NCBI GenBank assembly: GCA_033808535.1
Contig: JAPXNL010000012.1
Coordinates: 1-28,349 of the forward strand
Length of the DNA: 28,349 nt
Origin: DTU078 sp033808535
GTDB taxonomy: Bacteria; Bacillota; Clostridia; Oscillospirales; CAG-272
Reading direction: 5' to 3'
Positions 7,410-14,892 of the stretch are shown piece by piece. Numbering within the stretch: the stretch's first letter is position 1; every line of letters starts with the position of its first letter. The notes under the pieces are model-generated. The model did not search any database and was not told the origin of the DNA. It was given only the letters and a program-made list of their open reading frames with translations. Made by a program: the position numbers and the translations under genes.

Positions 7410-8165
7410 TTAATTCTGTCTATAGCTTGTGCGGCGCGAAAGTTCAAACCGGTACGATAACGCCGCGAGCACATAAAGAGGAGCGGTTTCGCACCGCAGA
7501 ATTCGTTTGCCAAGTCCGCACAGCGGGATGCCCGCCTTGCGCGCTTCATCCGCCTCGTGCGTTGAAAAGCCGCCTTCCGGCCCTACCGCGAAGGCGATCT
7601 CATCCGGAGGAGCCTGTCCGCACAATAGTTCCGGCAGCGGCGTCGCCCCGTCGCCCTCGTAGCACACGAAAGCAAGACCTTTTATTGTCCCAAGCTCAGC
7701 TATAACGTCCGTATAGCGAACCGGGTCGCGAACCGTCGGGATTATTGCCCGTCCGCACTGGCTTGCAGCTTCCGCGGCAATTTTTCGACGGCGTGCAAGT
7801 TTTTTTTCCGCATCAGCCGCAGTGATGATCGTACGCTCGCTCTCAAACGGGACGATCTCTGCGACGCCAAGCTCCACGCTTTTCTGGACTGCGAGATCAA
7901 AGCGTTCGCCCTTTGATAACGCAAGGTACGCAACAGCGCGATATGGCGGTTCGTTATCGCTGTCGCGGGTTTCCACAATACGCGCCATCACAGTATCAGT
8001 GGAAATGCGCTCCGCTTCACATATATACTCGCGCCGGCGCATATCGCAGACAACGATGCGTTCGCCGCGGGTTATGCGCAGTGAGCGTATCAGATGATGA
8101 GCGTCGCTGCCGTCTATAGTGACGGTATCGCCGTCCATTTTCTCGTCGGTTATAAATACTCTCAC
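7410..8165 (-). CDS. rsmE: 16S rRNA (uracil(1498)-N(3))-methyltransferase RsmE
   Basis: SPOUT-class methyltransferase that modifies U1498 of 16S rRNA using S-adenosylmethionine. Family landmarks are the N-terminal PUA-like part (RVFITDE, then DAHHLIRSLRITRGERI), the SKGERFDLAVQKSVELGVAEIVPFESERT stretch (split here as SKGERFDLAVQKS and ELGVAEIVPF), RRKIAAEAASQCGR, and the SAM-binding knot with FAVGPEGGFS and LGKRILRCETAPL. The open frame begins at GTG 8192, but the family normally starts just before R-x-F, which points to GTG 8165 (252 codons including stop). Neither GTG has a clear Shine-Dalgarno sequence. It is the first gene of the cluster, about 60 nt downstream of a consensus promoter, and its downstream neighbours are all codirectional. 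Confidence 0.93.
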   Translation of the reverse strand: MRVFITDEKMDGDTVTIDGSDAHHLIRSLRITRGERIVVCDMRRREYICEAERISTDTVMARIVETRDSDNEPPYRAVAYLALSKGERFDLAVQKSVELGVAEIVPFESERTIITAADAEKKLARRRKIAAEAASQCGRAIIPTVRDPVRYTDVIAELGTIKGLAFVCYEGDGATPLPELLCGQAPPDEIAFAVGPEGGFSTHEADEARKAGIPLCGLGKRILRCETAPLYVLAALSYRFELSRRTSYRQN

Positions 8166-8234
8166 TATACAATCAAAAGCCGCAGCCGTCACTTTATAAA
8201 GAGAGCAGCGCGGGAAATCTTAAAATACTTGAGT

Positions 8235-8263
8235 ATTATATATTATATTTTACTATTTGTCAA
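8235..8263 (-). promoter_or_regulatory. Consensus sigma-A promoter for the rsmE-ftsEX cluster
   Basis: On the minus strand TTGACA (8258-8263) and TATAAT (8235-8240) are both perfect and are separated by exactly 17 nt of AT-rich sequence. Transcription would start near 8228 and run into rsmE. The region 8166-8397 is otherwise AT-rich with no gene I can support. Confidence 0.9.
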
Positions 8264-8397
8264 GAACAAACCGGCGTTTTTTGTAAATAATAATGAATAA
8301 TCTTCCCAGTTTATACAATACACATCGGTTATATTTGTAATAATTACATAATAATATTTCCTGCCGGCGGTACGGTCGATATAGCAAAATAATACAG

Positions 8398-8441
8398 AAA
8401 AAACCGCTTACCCGGCTGATATGAAGGCAGCCGCAAGCGGT
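8398..8441 (-). terminator. Intrinsic terminator of the heat-shock operon, after prmA
   Basis: On the minus strand the outer stem ACCGCTT/AAGCGGT (8435-8441 with 8403-8409) continues into an inner stem CGGCTG/CAGCCG (8428-8433 with 8413-8418) around a 9-nt loop. It is followed directly by six T (8398-8403). It begins 4 nt after the prmA stop, so it should end the hrcA-grpE-dnaK-dnaJ-prmA transcript and insulate rsmE. Confidence 0.88.
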
Positions 8442-8444
8442 GTT

Positions 8445-9371
8445 TTAATTACTGTTTTCTTTTTCAAAAAGGATAGCGTCCCAGTCGTTGTCAGTGATGA
8501 CTTCGACTGCGCGCAGTCCGCCTGCAGTCAGGGCGTCCGTCACGCGCTCTCTCTGTGTATTGATAATTCCCGACACCGCAAGCAGTCCGCCGGGTGCGAG
8601 ATAGTCTGACACTTCGCCCGCCATGCGAACTATAATATCTGCGACGATATTTGCGCAGATGAAACCGTACTTTGCGCCGCGGTCGACAGATGCAAGCAGG
8701 TCGCTTTGAAATGCGCGTGCATTTGTAATGCCGTTTGCAGTGAAATTTTTGCGCGCGACACGCACCGCCACCGGGTCAAGGTCGCATGCGTCGACATGCG
8801 CCGCACCCAGAAGCGATGCTGCGATAGCAAGTATTCCGCTGCCCGTGCCGACGTCGAGCACGCGCGCGCCGGGCTTCATGTGACGCTCCAGCAGCTGTGC
8901 GCAAAGCCGCGTGGTTTCGTGTGTGCCGGCGCCGAATGCCATGCCAGGATCCATGCGTATGACAAGATCGCCGGGCTCGGGTTTGAACTCATTGTCCCAT
9001 GCAGGAACTACCACAAGCCGACAGCCTATACGGATAGGTTTGAAATACTTTTTCCACGCTTCAGCCCATTCTTTCTCGCTGTGTCCCACAGCCTCAAGCT
9101 TTATTTTCAGGCCTTCGGCTTCGGCGCGCTGCTTTATAAAGTCCGCATATTCGCCAAAATTCTTTTCCGCCGGCACAAAAATGCTGACGGCTGCCGGTCT
9201 GCCCGGGCGGGTCAGGTCTTCGTCGATAAGCTCACCGTAGCAGGTGTCAAGCTCGCCGATATCACTTGTGTCCTCAACCATAATGCGGCTGTCAAGCATT
9301 GTGAAAACGGCGCAGACGCGTTCAAGGTCGCGCACATCGCACTCCGCGCGGAGCTGTGTCCATTCTTGCAT
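8445..9371 (-). CDS. prmA: Ribosomal protein L11 methyltransferase PrmA
   Basis: PrmA trimethylates ribosomal protein L11 with S-adenosylmethionine. The protein has 308 residues, typical of the family. The N-terminal substrate-recognition domain (about 1-95) is followed by the linker with FGAGTHETTRLC, the SAM-binding motif VLDVGTGSGILAIAA, the acidic DACDLDPVAV, and ICANIVADIIV, which corresponds to the usual NI motif. The start at 9371 has AAAAGGG a few bases upstream. It lies 157 nt after dnaJ, a common arrangement in Clostridia and Bacilli, and ends right before the terminator at 8398-8441, so it is the last gene of the heat-shock operon. The 157-nt gap holds an inverted pair of 9-mers (9429-9437 and 9518-9526) and no gene. 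Confidence 0.95.
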   Translation of the reverse strand: MQEWTQLRAECDVRDLERVCAVFTMLDSRIMVEDTSDIGELDTCYGELIDEDLTRPGRPAAVSIFVPAEKNFGEYADFIKQRAEAEGLKIKLEAVGHSEKEWAEAWKKYFKPIRIGCRLVVVPAWDNEFKPEPGDLVIRMDPGMAFGAGTHETTRLCAQLLERHMKPGARVLDVGTGSGILAIAASLLGAAHVDACDLDPVAVRVARKNFTANGITNARAFQSDLLASVDRGAKYGFICANIVADIIVRMAGEVSDYLAPGGLLAVSGIINTQRERVTDALTAGGLRAVEVITDNDWDAILFEKENSN

Positions 9372-9528
9372 TTATGTTTCCCTTTTTTGAAAATGTATTA
9401 TTTCGGTAGCGCATTGCGTCAAATGAAGCTGCCGCAGATTTTATTGCCGTCCTACGGTTAATAGTATTCTGCCGGGCACATGGATTTATAATACACGGGT
9501 TATACGCCTTTTGTTGACTGCGGCAGAA

Positions 9529-10659
9529 TTATTGCTTGCCGAAAAATTTATTGAAAAAGTTTGTTTTCTTTGTATTGTTTGCCGGACAGCAGGTCTCGGC
9601 GAATTTGCGGAGCAAATCCTTCTGCTGATCCGTCAGGTTTTTCGGCACCTCAACGGTAACACTGAAAATCAGGTCGCCGCGTTTTGTCGAGTGTATATGC
9701 TGTATGCCCTTGCCGCGCAAAGTGAACTTTGTGCCGGTCTGAGTACCCTCTGGGATTGTATACTTCATCTTGCCGTCCAGAGTCGGGATATCAATCTCGG
9801 CACCGAGCGCGGCTTCAACAAACGTGATAGGCACCTCGCAGTATATGTCGTAGCCGTCGCGCTCGAATATCAGGTGCGGGCGCACTGTGATTACCAGCAC
9901 GAGGTCGCCCGACGGGCCACCGTTGCGACCGTCGTTGCCCTGTCCCGGCAGTCCGACGCGCTCGCCGTCGTCTATACCGGCGGGTATCGTTACGCTCAGC
10001 TTTTTGTTGACCTTTACATAACCCTTGCCGTTGCAGTTGTTGCAGGGGTTTTTGATTACCTTGCCCGTGCCGTGGCAGTTGTCACATGAGCGCGAGGTCT
10101 GGAACAATCCCAGTGCGGTACGCTGGGTTGTTTTTACGGTGCCGGTGCCGCGGCAGGTCGGACATGTTTCGGGCGAGGTACCCTTTGCCGCGCCTGTGGC
10201 GCCGCATTCGCTGCACTTTTCGATGCGGCTGAAGGTGATCTCCTTTTTACAGCCGAATGCCGCTTCTTCAAATGTGATTGTCAGGCGGAAATGAATATCC
10301 TCACCGCGCTGCGGCGCGTTTCTGCGGGCGCTGCCCGTCTGTGCTCCGCCGAAAAAGCTGTTTAATATATCGCTGAAGTCGAAACCGCCAAAGCCACCGA
10401 AGTCGCCGAAACCTCCGCCCATGGACGGGTCGATTCCCTCGTGGCCGTACTGATCGTAACGCGAGCGCTTTTCCGGGTCGGTGAGTACAGCGTATGCCTC
10501 GTTTATTTCCTTGAACTTTTGCTCGGCTTCCTTGTCACCCGGATTCATGTCCGGGTGATATTTTTTTGCGAGCGTTCGATATGCCTTTTTAATCGCTTCT
10601 TCGCTCGCGCCGCGCTCAACGCCCAGCACCTCGTAATAATCGCGCTTGTTTTCTGCCAT
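9529..10659 (-). CDS. dnaJ: Chaperone protein DnaJ (type I Hsp40)
   Basis: Co-chaperone that delivers unfolded proteins to DnaK and stimulates its ATPase. The 376 residues contain the J domain (about 5-70, with KKYHPDMN giving the HPD motif), a G/F-rich linker (GGGFGDFGGFGGFDF), four zinc-finger repeats (CSECGATG, CPTCRGTG, CDNCHGTG, CNNCNGKG; about 145-220) and the C-terminal substrate domains with RGDLIFSVTVEVP. The first zinc motif has Ala where Gly is usual at its sixth position, and all eight cysteines are present. The start at 10659 is preceded by GGAAGGA. The gene follows dnaK after 117 nt that contain a long hairpin. Expression should follow the CIRCE-controlled operon. Confidence 0.98.
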   Translation of the reverse strand: MAENKRDYYEVLGVERGASEEAIKKAYRTLAKKYHPDMNPGDKEAEQKFKEINEAYAVLTDPEKRSRYDQYGHEGIDPSMGGGFGDFGGFGGFDFSDILNSFFGGAQTGSARRNAPQRGEDIHFRLTITFEEAAFGCKKEITFSRIEKCSECGATGAAKGTSPETCPTCRGTGTVKTTQRTALGLFQTSRSCDNCHGTGKVIKNPCNNCNGKGYVKVNKKLSVTIPAGIDDGERVGLPGQGNDGRNGGPSGDLVLVITVRPHLIFERDGYDIYCEVPITFVEAALGAEIDIPTLDGKMKYTIPEGTQTGTKFTLRGKGIQHIHSTKRGDLIFSVTVEVPKNLTDQQKDLLRKFAETCCPANNTKKTNFFNKFFGKQ

Positions 10660-10691
10660 AAGCTGTCCTTCCGAAATTGTTACATATCGCA

Positions 10692-10738
10692 GGGATTAGA
10701 GACTCACGGTCAACATGCACCGTCGGGTCTCTAATCCC
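10692..10738 (-). other. Long hairpin in the dnaK-dnaJ intergenic region
   Basis: A perfect 12-bp stem GGGATTAGAGAC/GTCTCTAATCCC (10692-10703 with 10727-10738) encloses a second 5-bp stem ACGGT/ACCGT (10706-10710 with 10719-10723) around an 8-nt loop. No uridine run follows on the minus strand. It is better read as an mRNA stability or processing element, or a partial attenuator, than as a classical terminator. Confidence 0.75.
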
Positions 10739-10776
10739 GGCTATAACATATTATATGATTATAAGTGCCGGCGGGG

Positions 10777-12606
10777 TTATTTGTTTTCGCCTGTCTTATC
10801 CTCAAAGTCAGCGTTGTAATAACCTTCGCCGCCTGAGTTGTCGCCCGCCTGACCGGATTGATCAGTACTGCCTGTTGCTTTATAAAGCTTCTCCGAAAGT
10901 TTGTAGAACGCCTTTTCAAGCGCTTCGGAATCAGCCTTTATAGCTTCGGTGTTGTCGGTTTTAATTGTCTCTTTCAGCTTGTCGATAGCCTGGCGGACTT
11001 CAGCTTTTTCGGCCTCGTCAACCTTGTCGCCGACTTCCGTCAGCGTCTTTTCGCTCTGGAATATCAGCGAGTCGGCGCGGTTCTTGGCCTCGACAGCCTC
11101 TTTTCTCTTTTTATCCTCTTCCGCGTATTTCTCAGCATCTTTGATGGCGCGATCGATATCTTCCTTCGACATGTTGGTCGTAGAAGTAATCGTTATATGC
11201 TGCTCCTTGCCGGTTCCCTTGTCTTTTGCCGTGACGTTGACTATGCCGTTGGCGTCAATGTCAAATGTGACTTCGATCTGCGGGACACCGCGGGGTGCCG
11301 GCGGGATACCGTCGAGAATGAAGCGGCCGAGTGTGGTGTTGTCGGCTGCCATCGGGCGCTCGCCCTGCAGCACATGTATTTCAACCGAGGTCTGGCCATC
11401 AGCGGCAGTGGAGTAAATCTGCGATTTCTTAACAGGAATGGTGGTGTTACGGTCGATGATTTTGTTGAATACCCCGCCCAGCGTTTCGATACCCAGCGAC
11501 AGCGGGGTTACGTCGAGCAGCAGCAGGTCCTTGACATCGCCGCCCAGCACGCCTGCCTGTATAGCCGCACCGATTGCGACGCATTCGTCGGGATTGATGC
11601 CCTTGAACGGGTCTTTGCCGGTGAATCTCTTAACAGCATCCTGAACTGCGGGTATGCGGGTCGAGCCGCCGACAAGCAGCACCTTGTCGATCTGCGAGGG
11701 CGAGAGGCCTGCGTCTGCAAGAGCCTGCTTGGTCGGACCCATTGTAGCCTCAACAAGGTCTGCGGTCAGCTCATCGAACTTGGCACGGGTGAGCGTTGCG
11801 TCGAAATGCTTGGGCCCGTTAGCGTCAGCCGTGATGAACGGCAGGTTGATGCTGGTACTTGTCACGCCGGAAAGCTCTATCTTCGCCTTTTCCGCCGCTT
11901 CTTTTAGGCGTTGGAGCGCCATTTTATCTTTGCGCAGGTCAATACCGCCGTTTTCACGCGCGAAGTTTTCAGCCATCCAGTTGATGATGCGCTGGTCAAA
12001 GTCGTCGCCGCCCAGACGGTTGTTGCCGTTTGTGGCAAGAACCTCAAACACTCCGTCGGATATTTCGAGCAGCGATACGTCGAATGTACCGCCGCCGAGG
12101 TCAAAGACCATTATCTTCTGATCTTTTTCCTTATCGATACCGTAAGCGAGCGCCGCCGCAGTCGGCTCGTTGATGATGCGCTTGACATCAAGTCCGGCGA
12201 TCTTGCCTGCGTCCTTAGTCGCCTGGCGCTGGGCGTCGGTGAAATATGCCGGCACGGTGATGACGGCTTCGGTCACTGTCGTGCCGAGATACGCTTCGGC
12301 GTCGGCTTTCAGCTTCTGAAGTATCATCGCCGAAATTTCCTGAGGGGTATAGGTTTTGTCGTCGATTTTAACCTTGTGGTCGGTACCCATCTCGCGCTTG
12401 ATGGACATGATAGTGCGATCGGGGTTGGTGATTGCCTGGCGCTTTGCAACCTGACCCACCATACGCTCGCCGCTCTTGGAAAACGCTACAACAGACGGCG
12501 TGGTGCGCGATCCTTCGGGGTTGGGAATAACAATCGGCTCGCCGCCTTCAAATACGGCGACGCACGAGTTTGTAGTACCTAAATCGATACCGATAATTTT
12601 GCCCAT
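10777..12606 (-). CDS. dnaK: Molecular chaperone DnaK (Hsp70)
   Basis: ATP-dependent chaperone for protein folding and stress survival. The 609 residues start with the phosphate-1 motif GIDLGTTNSCVAVFEGGEP. They continue with IINEPTAAALAYG, the phosphate-2 motif FDLGGGTFDVSLLE, and the adenosine motif LLVGGSTRIPAVQ within the nucleotide-binding domain (to about 355). The interdomain linker DLLLLDVTPLSLG, the beta substrate-binding domain and a helical lid follow, ending in an acidic tail GYYNADFEDKTGENK. The length fits Gram-positive DnaK. A strong AAGGAG lies 8 nt before the ATG at 12606. It is flanked by grpE (86 nt) and dnaJ (117 nt), and each gap contains a hairpin. Control by HrcA through the operator at 14591-14617 is expected. 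Confidence 0.99.
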   Translation of the reverse strand: MGKIIGIDLGTTNSCVAVFEGGEPIVIPNPEGSRTTPSVVAFSKSGERMVGQVAKRQAITNPDRTIMSIKREMGTDHKVKIDDKTYTPQEISAMILQKLKADAEAYLGTTVTEAVITVPAYFTDAQRQATKDAGKIAGLDVKRIINEPTAAALAYGIDKEKDQKIMVFDLGGGTFDVSLLEISDGVFEVLATNGNNRLGGDDFDQRIINWMAENFARENGGIDLRKDKMALQRLKEAAEKAKIELSGVTSTSINLPFITADANGPKHFDATLTRAKFDELTADLVEATMGPTKQALADAGLSPSQIDKVLLVGGSTRIPAVQDAVKRFTGKDPFKGINPDECVAIGAAIQAGVLGGDVKDLLLLDVTPLSLGIETLGGVFNKIIDRNTTIPVKKSQIYSTAADGQTSVEIHVLQGERPMAADNTTLGRFILDGIPPAPRGVPQIEVTFDIDANGIVNVTAKDKGTGKEQHITITSTTNMSKEDIDRAIKDAEKYAEEDKKRKEAVEAKNRADSLIFQSEKTLTEVGDKVDEAEKAEVRQAIDKLKETIKTDNTEAIKADSEALEKAFYKLSEKLYKATGSTDQSGQAGDNSGGEGYYNADFEDKTGENK

Positions 12607-12647
12607 AAATAAACTCCTTATATTTAAAAAGATAATTTATCGAATGA

Positions 12648-12676
12648 ATATCAAAGCACATATGTCGCTTTGATAT
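12648..12676 (-). other. Hairpin in the grpE-dnaK intergenic region
   Basis: A perfect 10-bp stem ATATCAAAGC/GCTTTGATAT (12648-12657 with 12667-12676) closes a 9-nt loop. It lies between the grpE stop and the dnaK ribosome-binding site. No T-run follows, so a processing or stability role, giving dnaK mRNA a protected 5' end, is more likely than termination. Confidence 0.65.
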
Positions 12677-12692
12677 CCGTATGCATTCCTTC

Positions 12693-13412
12693 TCAGTTTG
12701 CGACCTTAACCATCGCGAATCTCAGCACGCGGTCGCCTTTCTTAAATCCCGGCTGGAACACTGCTGTAATTTCGCCCTCGCCGTGCTCTTCGCTTTCTTC
12801 GTGCATAACTGCGTTGTGCAGCGCAGGATCGAATTTCTCTCCCGGCTCGCCGAAACGCTCTATTCCCAGTCTGTTAAACGCTGCGGCAAACATGTCCAGC
12901 GTGAGCTTAATTCCTTCTACAAGATTAGCCGCGTCGGTTGCGTCACTTGCCATGTTCAGAGCGCGTTCCAGAGTGTCGTATACCGGCAGCACCTCTTTGA
13001 GCACATCGGCATAAGCGTCCGCATACACCGCCTGCTTTTCAGATGCTGTGCGCTTGCGGTAGTTGTCGTACTCAGCGTAAAGTCTTATATACCGGTTCTT
13101 TTCCTCGTCAAGCGCCATGTTCAGTTTCTCAATCTCACCGTTTAAGCGTTTAATCTCATTTTCCAGCTTGCGCTTTGACTTTTCTTTCTCTTTATCTTTT
13201 TCCTTATCTTTGCCTTTTTCTTCCTGCTCTGTGTCCTGCATTTCGGTTTCGCTGTTATCGGTGCCCTGCGGTTCTTCGGTTCCATCGCCGGCAACCGATT
13301 CGGGTATCGGGGAATTTTCTGTCGTCTTGTCAGGATTTGCGCCCGGAATATTTTCGGTATTATCCTGCGCTTCAGGGTTCAGCTCTTTTTCTTTTTCGTT
13401 CATATCGATCAT
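12693..13412 (-). CDS. grpE: Nucleotide exchange factor GrpE
   Basis: GrpE releases ADP from DnaK. The 239 residues are longer than the usual 180-200 because of a disordered, acidic N-terminal tail (about 1-68) followed by a lysine/glutamate run (KGKDKEKDKEKEKSKRK, about 66-82). The long dimerisation helix follows (about 83-140, including YIRLYAEYDNYRKRT). The beta-wing head carries the family signature GIERFGEPGEKFDPALHNAVM and ends VFQPGFKKGDRVLRFAMVKVAN. The ATG at 13412 has AAAGGG about 11 nt upstream; a second ATG is three codons in. It lies 52 nt after hrcA and 86 nt before dnaK in the CIRCE-controlled operon. Confidence 0.97.
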   Translation of the reverse strand: MIDMNEKEKELNPEAQDNTENIPGANPDKTTENSPIPESVAGDGTEEPQGTDNSETEMQDTEQEEKGKDKEKDKEKEKSKRKLENEIKRLNGEIEKLNMALDEEKNRYIRLYAEYDNYRKRTASEKQAVYADAYADVLKEVLPVYDTLERALNMASDATDAANLVEGIKLTLDMFAAAFNRLGIERFGEPGEKFDPALHNAVMHEESEEHGEGEITAVFQPGFKKGDRVLRFAMVKVAN

Positions 13413-13464
13413 GATAGCGGTTTCCCTTTCGTTTTATCCCTGTCGTTGTCGCAATGGCTGCCTT

Positions 13465-14559
13465 TCATTCCGGCAGTTTATTTTCTGTCGGCTCACCCGC
13501 CAGTGTGCCGGGTTCCTGGTTTATGCTGCTTGGTCTGTTCGCTATACTGTTTGCAAGATGCTCGACCGTGGCAATTACCCGGCTGTAATCCATGCGGCAC
13601 GGCCCGAGCACGCCGATAACGCCGACGACTCTTCCTCCGCATTCTATTTTTCGGAAAATAAACGAGGAGTTATGCATTACCTTAACCGGGCTTTCGCCGC
13701 CGATTATCACCTGCGTGCTGTCACCCTGGTGCTGAGATACAAGGTTCAGGATATCCTCTTTCCGCTCAAGCAGTTTGAGCAACTCTTTGAAACGTTCGAC
13801 GTCAGCGTATTCTGGATATTGAAGCAGAAGATTAATTCCTTCCACATGAAGGTCGCCGCTGTCAATCTCTCCTATCGCTTCATATACATATCTGATTATC
13901 GGCGTGACAAGCTGTTCGCAGTCGGGCAGCCGTGCGGTCAGTTCCATGATCAGCGGCAGCGTTATCGACTCCATCGGCACGCCTGTCAAAAACGTGTTCA
14001 GCTCGCGCTCCAGCCTGTAGAGGAGCTCGTCTGTCACGGTGATAGGCGACCATACATATTTTGTTTTAACTATATCAGCGCTTGTGATGAGCACCAGCAG
14101 GAAAGTCTGCGTGTCCAGATACAGTACGCGGATATGCGTTATGACGACTTCCCGCTGGCGAGGCTTAACAGCCAGCGACGTGTAATTGGTGAGCGCCGAA
14201 ATCAGCTTGCCGGCGCTTTCGAGCAATTTGTCCAGCTCCTCGATTTTAGACCTCATCAGATTGTTGAGCTGGCGAAGCTCCGCCGCCGAAAGGCGATAGT
14301 CTTCCATCAGGCTGTTGACGTAAAACCTGTAACCGCGCTCGGACGGGATTCGACCGGCAGAGGTGTGCGGCTGCTCCAGATAACCGAGCGCTTCAAGTTC
14401 AGCCATCTCGTTGCGTATTGTAGCGCTCGACAGCGTGATGTGCTGATTATGCGCGAGGAATTTGGAGCCGACCGGACCACCTCCCCTGATATGCGCGTTG
14501 ACTATCGCGCGCAATATCTTCTTTTTGCGATCGTCAAGCTCCCCAAATGTGGATTTCAT
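13465..14559 (-). CDS. hrcA: Heat-inducible transcription repressor HrcA
   Basis: HrcA binds CIRCE operators and represses class I heat-shock genes, with its activity set by GroEL in characterised species. The 364-residue protein starts with a winged helix-turn-helix (about 1-85: DRKKKILRAIVNAHI, then SSATIRNEMAELEALGYLEQPHTSAGRIPSERGYRFYV in pieces). It continues with the GAF-like core and dimerisation region, including VMHNSSFIFRKIE and VGVIGVLGPCRMDYSRVI near the C-terminus. A short tail after the conserved core ends in NKLPE. The ATG at 14559 is preceded by GGGGTG at a 7-nt spacing. It is the first gene of the operon, directly downstream of a CIRCE element, so it should repress itself together with grpE, dnaK, dnaJ and prmA. 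Confidence 0.98.
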   Translation of the reverse strand: MKSTFGELDDRKKKILRAIVNAHIRGGGPVGSKFLAHNQHITLSSATIRNEMAELEALGYLEQPHTSAGRIPSERGYRFYVNSLMEDYRLSAAELRQLNNLMRSKIEELDKLLESAGKLISALTNYTSLAVKPRQREVVITHIRVLYLDTQTFLLVLITSADIVKTKYVWSPITVTDELLYRLERELNTFLTGVPMESITLPLIMELTARLPDCEQLVTPIIRYVYEAIGEIDSGDLHVEGINLLLQYPEYADVERFKELLKLLERKEDILNLVSQHQGDSTQVIIGGESPVKVMHNSSFIFRKIECGGRVVGVIGVLGPCRMDYSRVIATVEHLANSIANRPSSINQEPGTLAGEPTENKLPE

Positions 14560-14590
14560 GCTCCGTCACCCCGCCTTCCGTTCAGATTTA

Positions 14591-14617
14591 TTAGCACTCT
14601 CGTGCTCTAAGTGCTAA
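14591..14617 (-). promoter_or_regulatory. CIRCE operator (HrcA binding site)
   Basis: TTAGCACTC, a 9-nt spacer, then AAGTGCTAA. This matches the CIRCE consensus TTAGCACTC-N9-GAGTGCTAA with one mismatch in the second arm. It lies 31 nt upstream of the hrcA start and just downstream of the predicted transcription start, the usual place for repression by HrcA. Confidence 0.96.
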
Positions 14618-14628
14618 CTGATGTTATA

Positions 14629-14657
14629 AATATATCATTAAATTGCCATTATTTCAA
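14629..14657 (-). promoter_or_regulatory. Sigma-A promoter of the hrcA heat-shock operon
   Basis: On the minus strand TTGAAA (14652-14657) and TATATT (14629-14634) are separated by 17 nt. Transcription would begin near 14622, right before the CIRCE element. Of the 333-nt hrcA-radC gap, this promoter, the CIRCE element and the divergent radC promoter account for the recognisable content. Confidence 0.88.
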
Positions 14658-14800
14658 GACGTTTTATGATAGCGTTTGTTAATTATTTGTAAAGTCCGCG
14701 CTTACCTTATGAAAACCGTGCGATTATTTAGGCTGAGGCGGTTTTTCTGTCCTGTCCGTCTGATCAGATGATGGTTTTTTAATACAGATATAACTTTCAC

Positions 14801-14829
14801 TTGAAAAGAGCAGCGAGGGATGATATAAT
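14801..14829 (+). promoter_or_regulatory. Sigma-A promoter of the radC-uvrB-uvrA group
   Basis: TTGAAA (14801-14806), 17-nt spacer, TATAAT (14824-14829). The predicted start is near 14836, about 57 nt upstream of the radC ATG. I saw no obvious LexA-type operator overlapping it. Confidence 0.87.
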
Positions 14830-14892
14830 AAAATAATGTATCAAAGCTTGGTGCCATAAGTCGGCCCGCGCATGTATATGGGGTGAATTTCA

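Noticed and set aside
9429..9526. Inverted 9-mers CTGCCGCAG and CTGCGGCAG between dnaJ and prmA
   Set aside because: They are 80 nt apart with no supporting structure between them; kept only as a note under prmA.
10858..11907. 349-codon open frame on the plus strand
   Set aside because: It is antisense to dnaK, and its translation is cysteine- and arginine-rich with no recognisable motif, as expected for a shadow frame.
13117..14610. 497-codon open frame on the plus strand
   Set aside because: It is antisense to hrcA and grpE, which are unmistakable, and it would also cover the CIRCE element.
14712..14745. AAAACCG/CGGTTTT inverted repeat followed by T residues
   Set aside because: The 20-nt loop is long, the stem is short, and no gene reads into it on the plus strand, so a terminator call is not supported.
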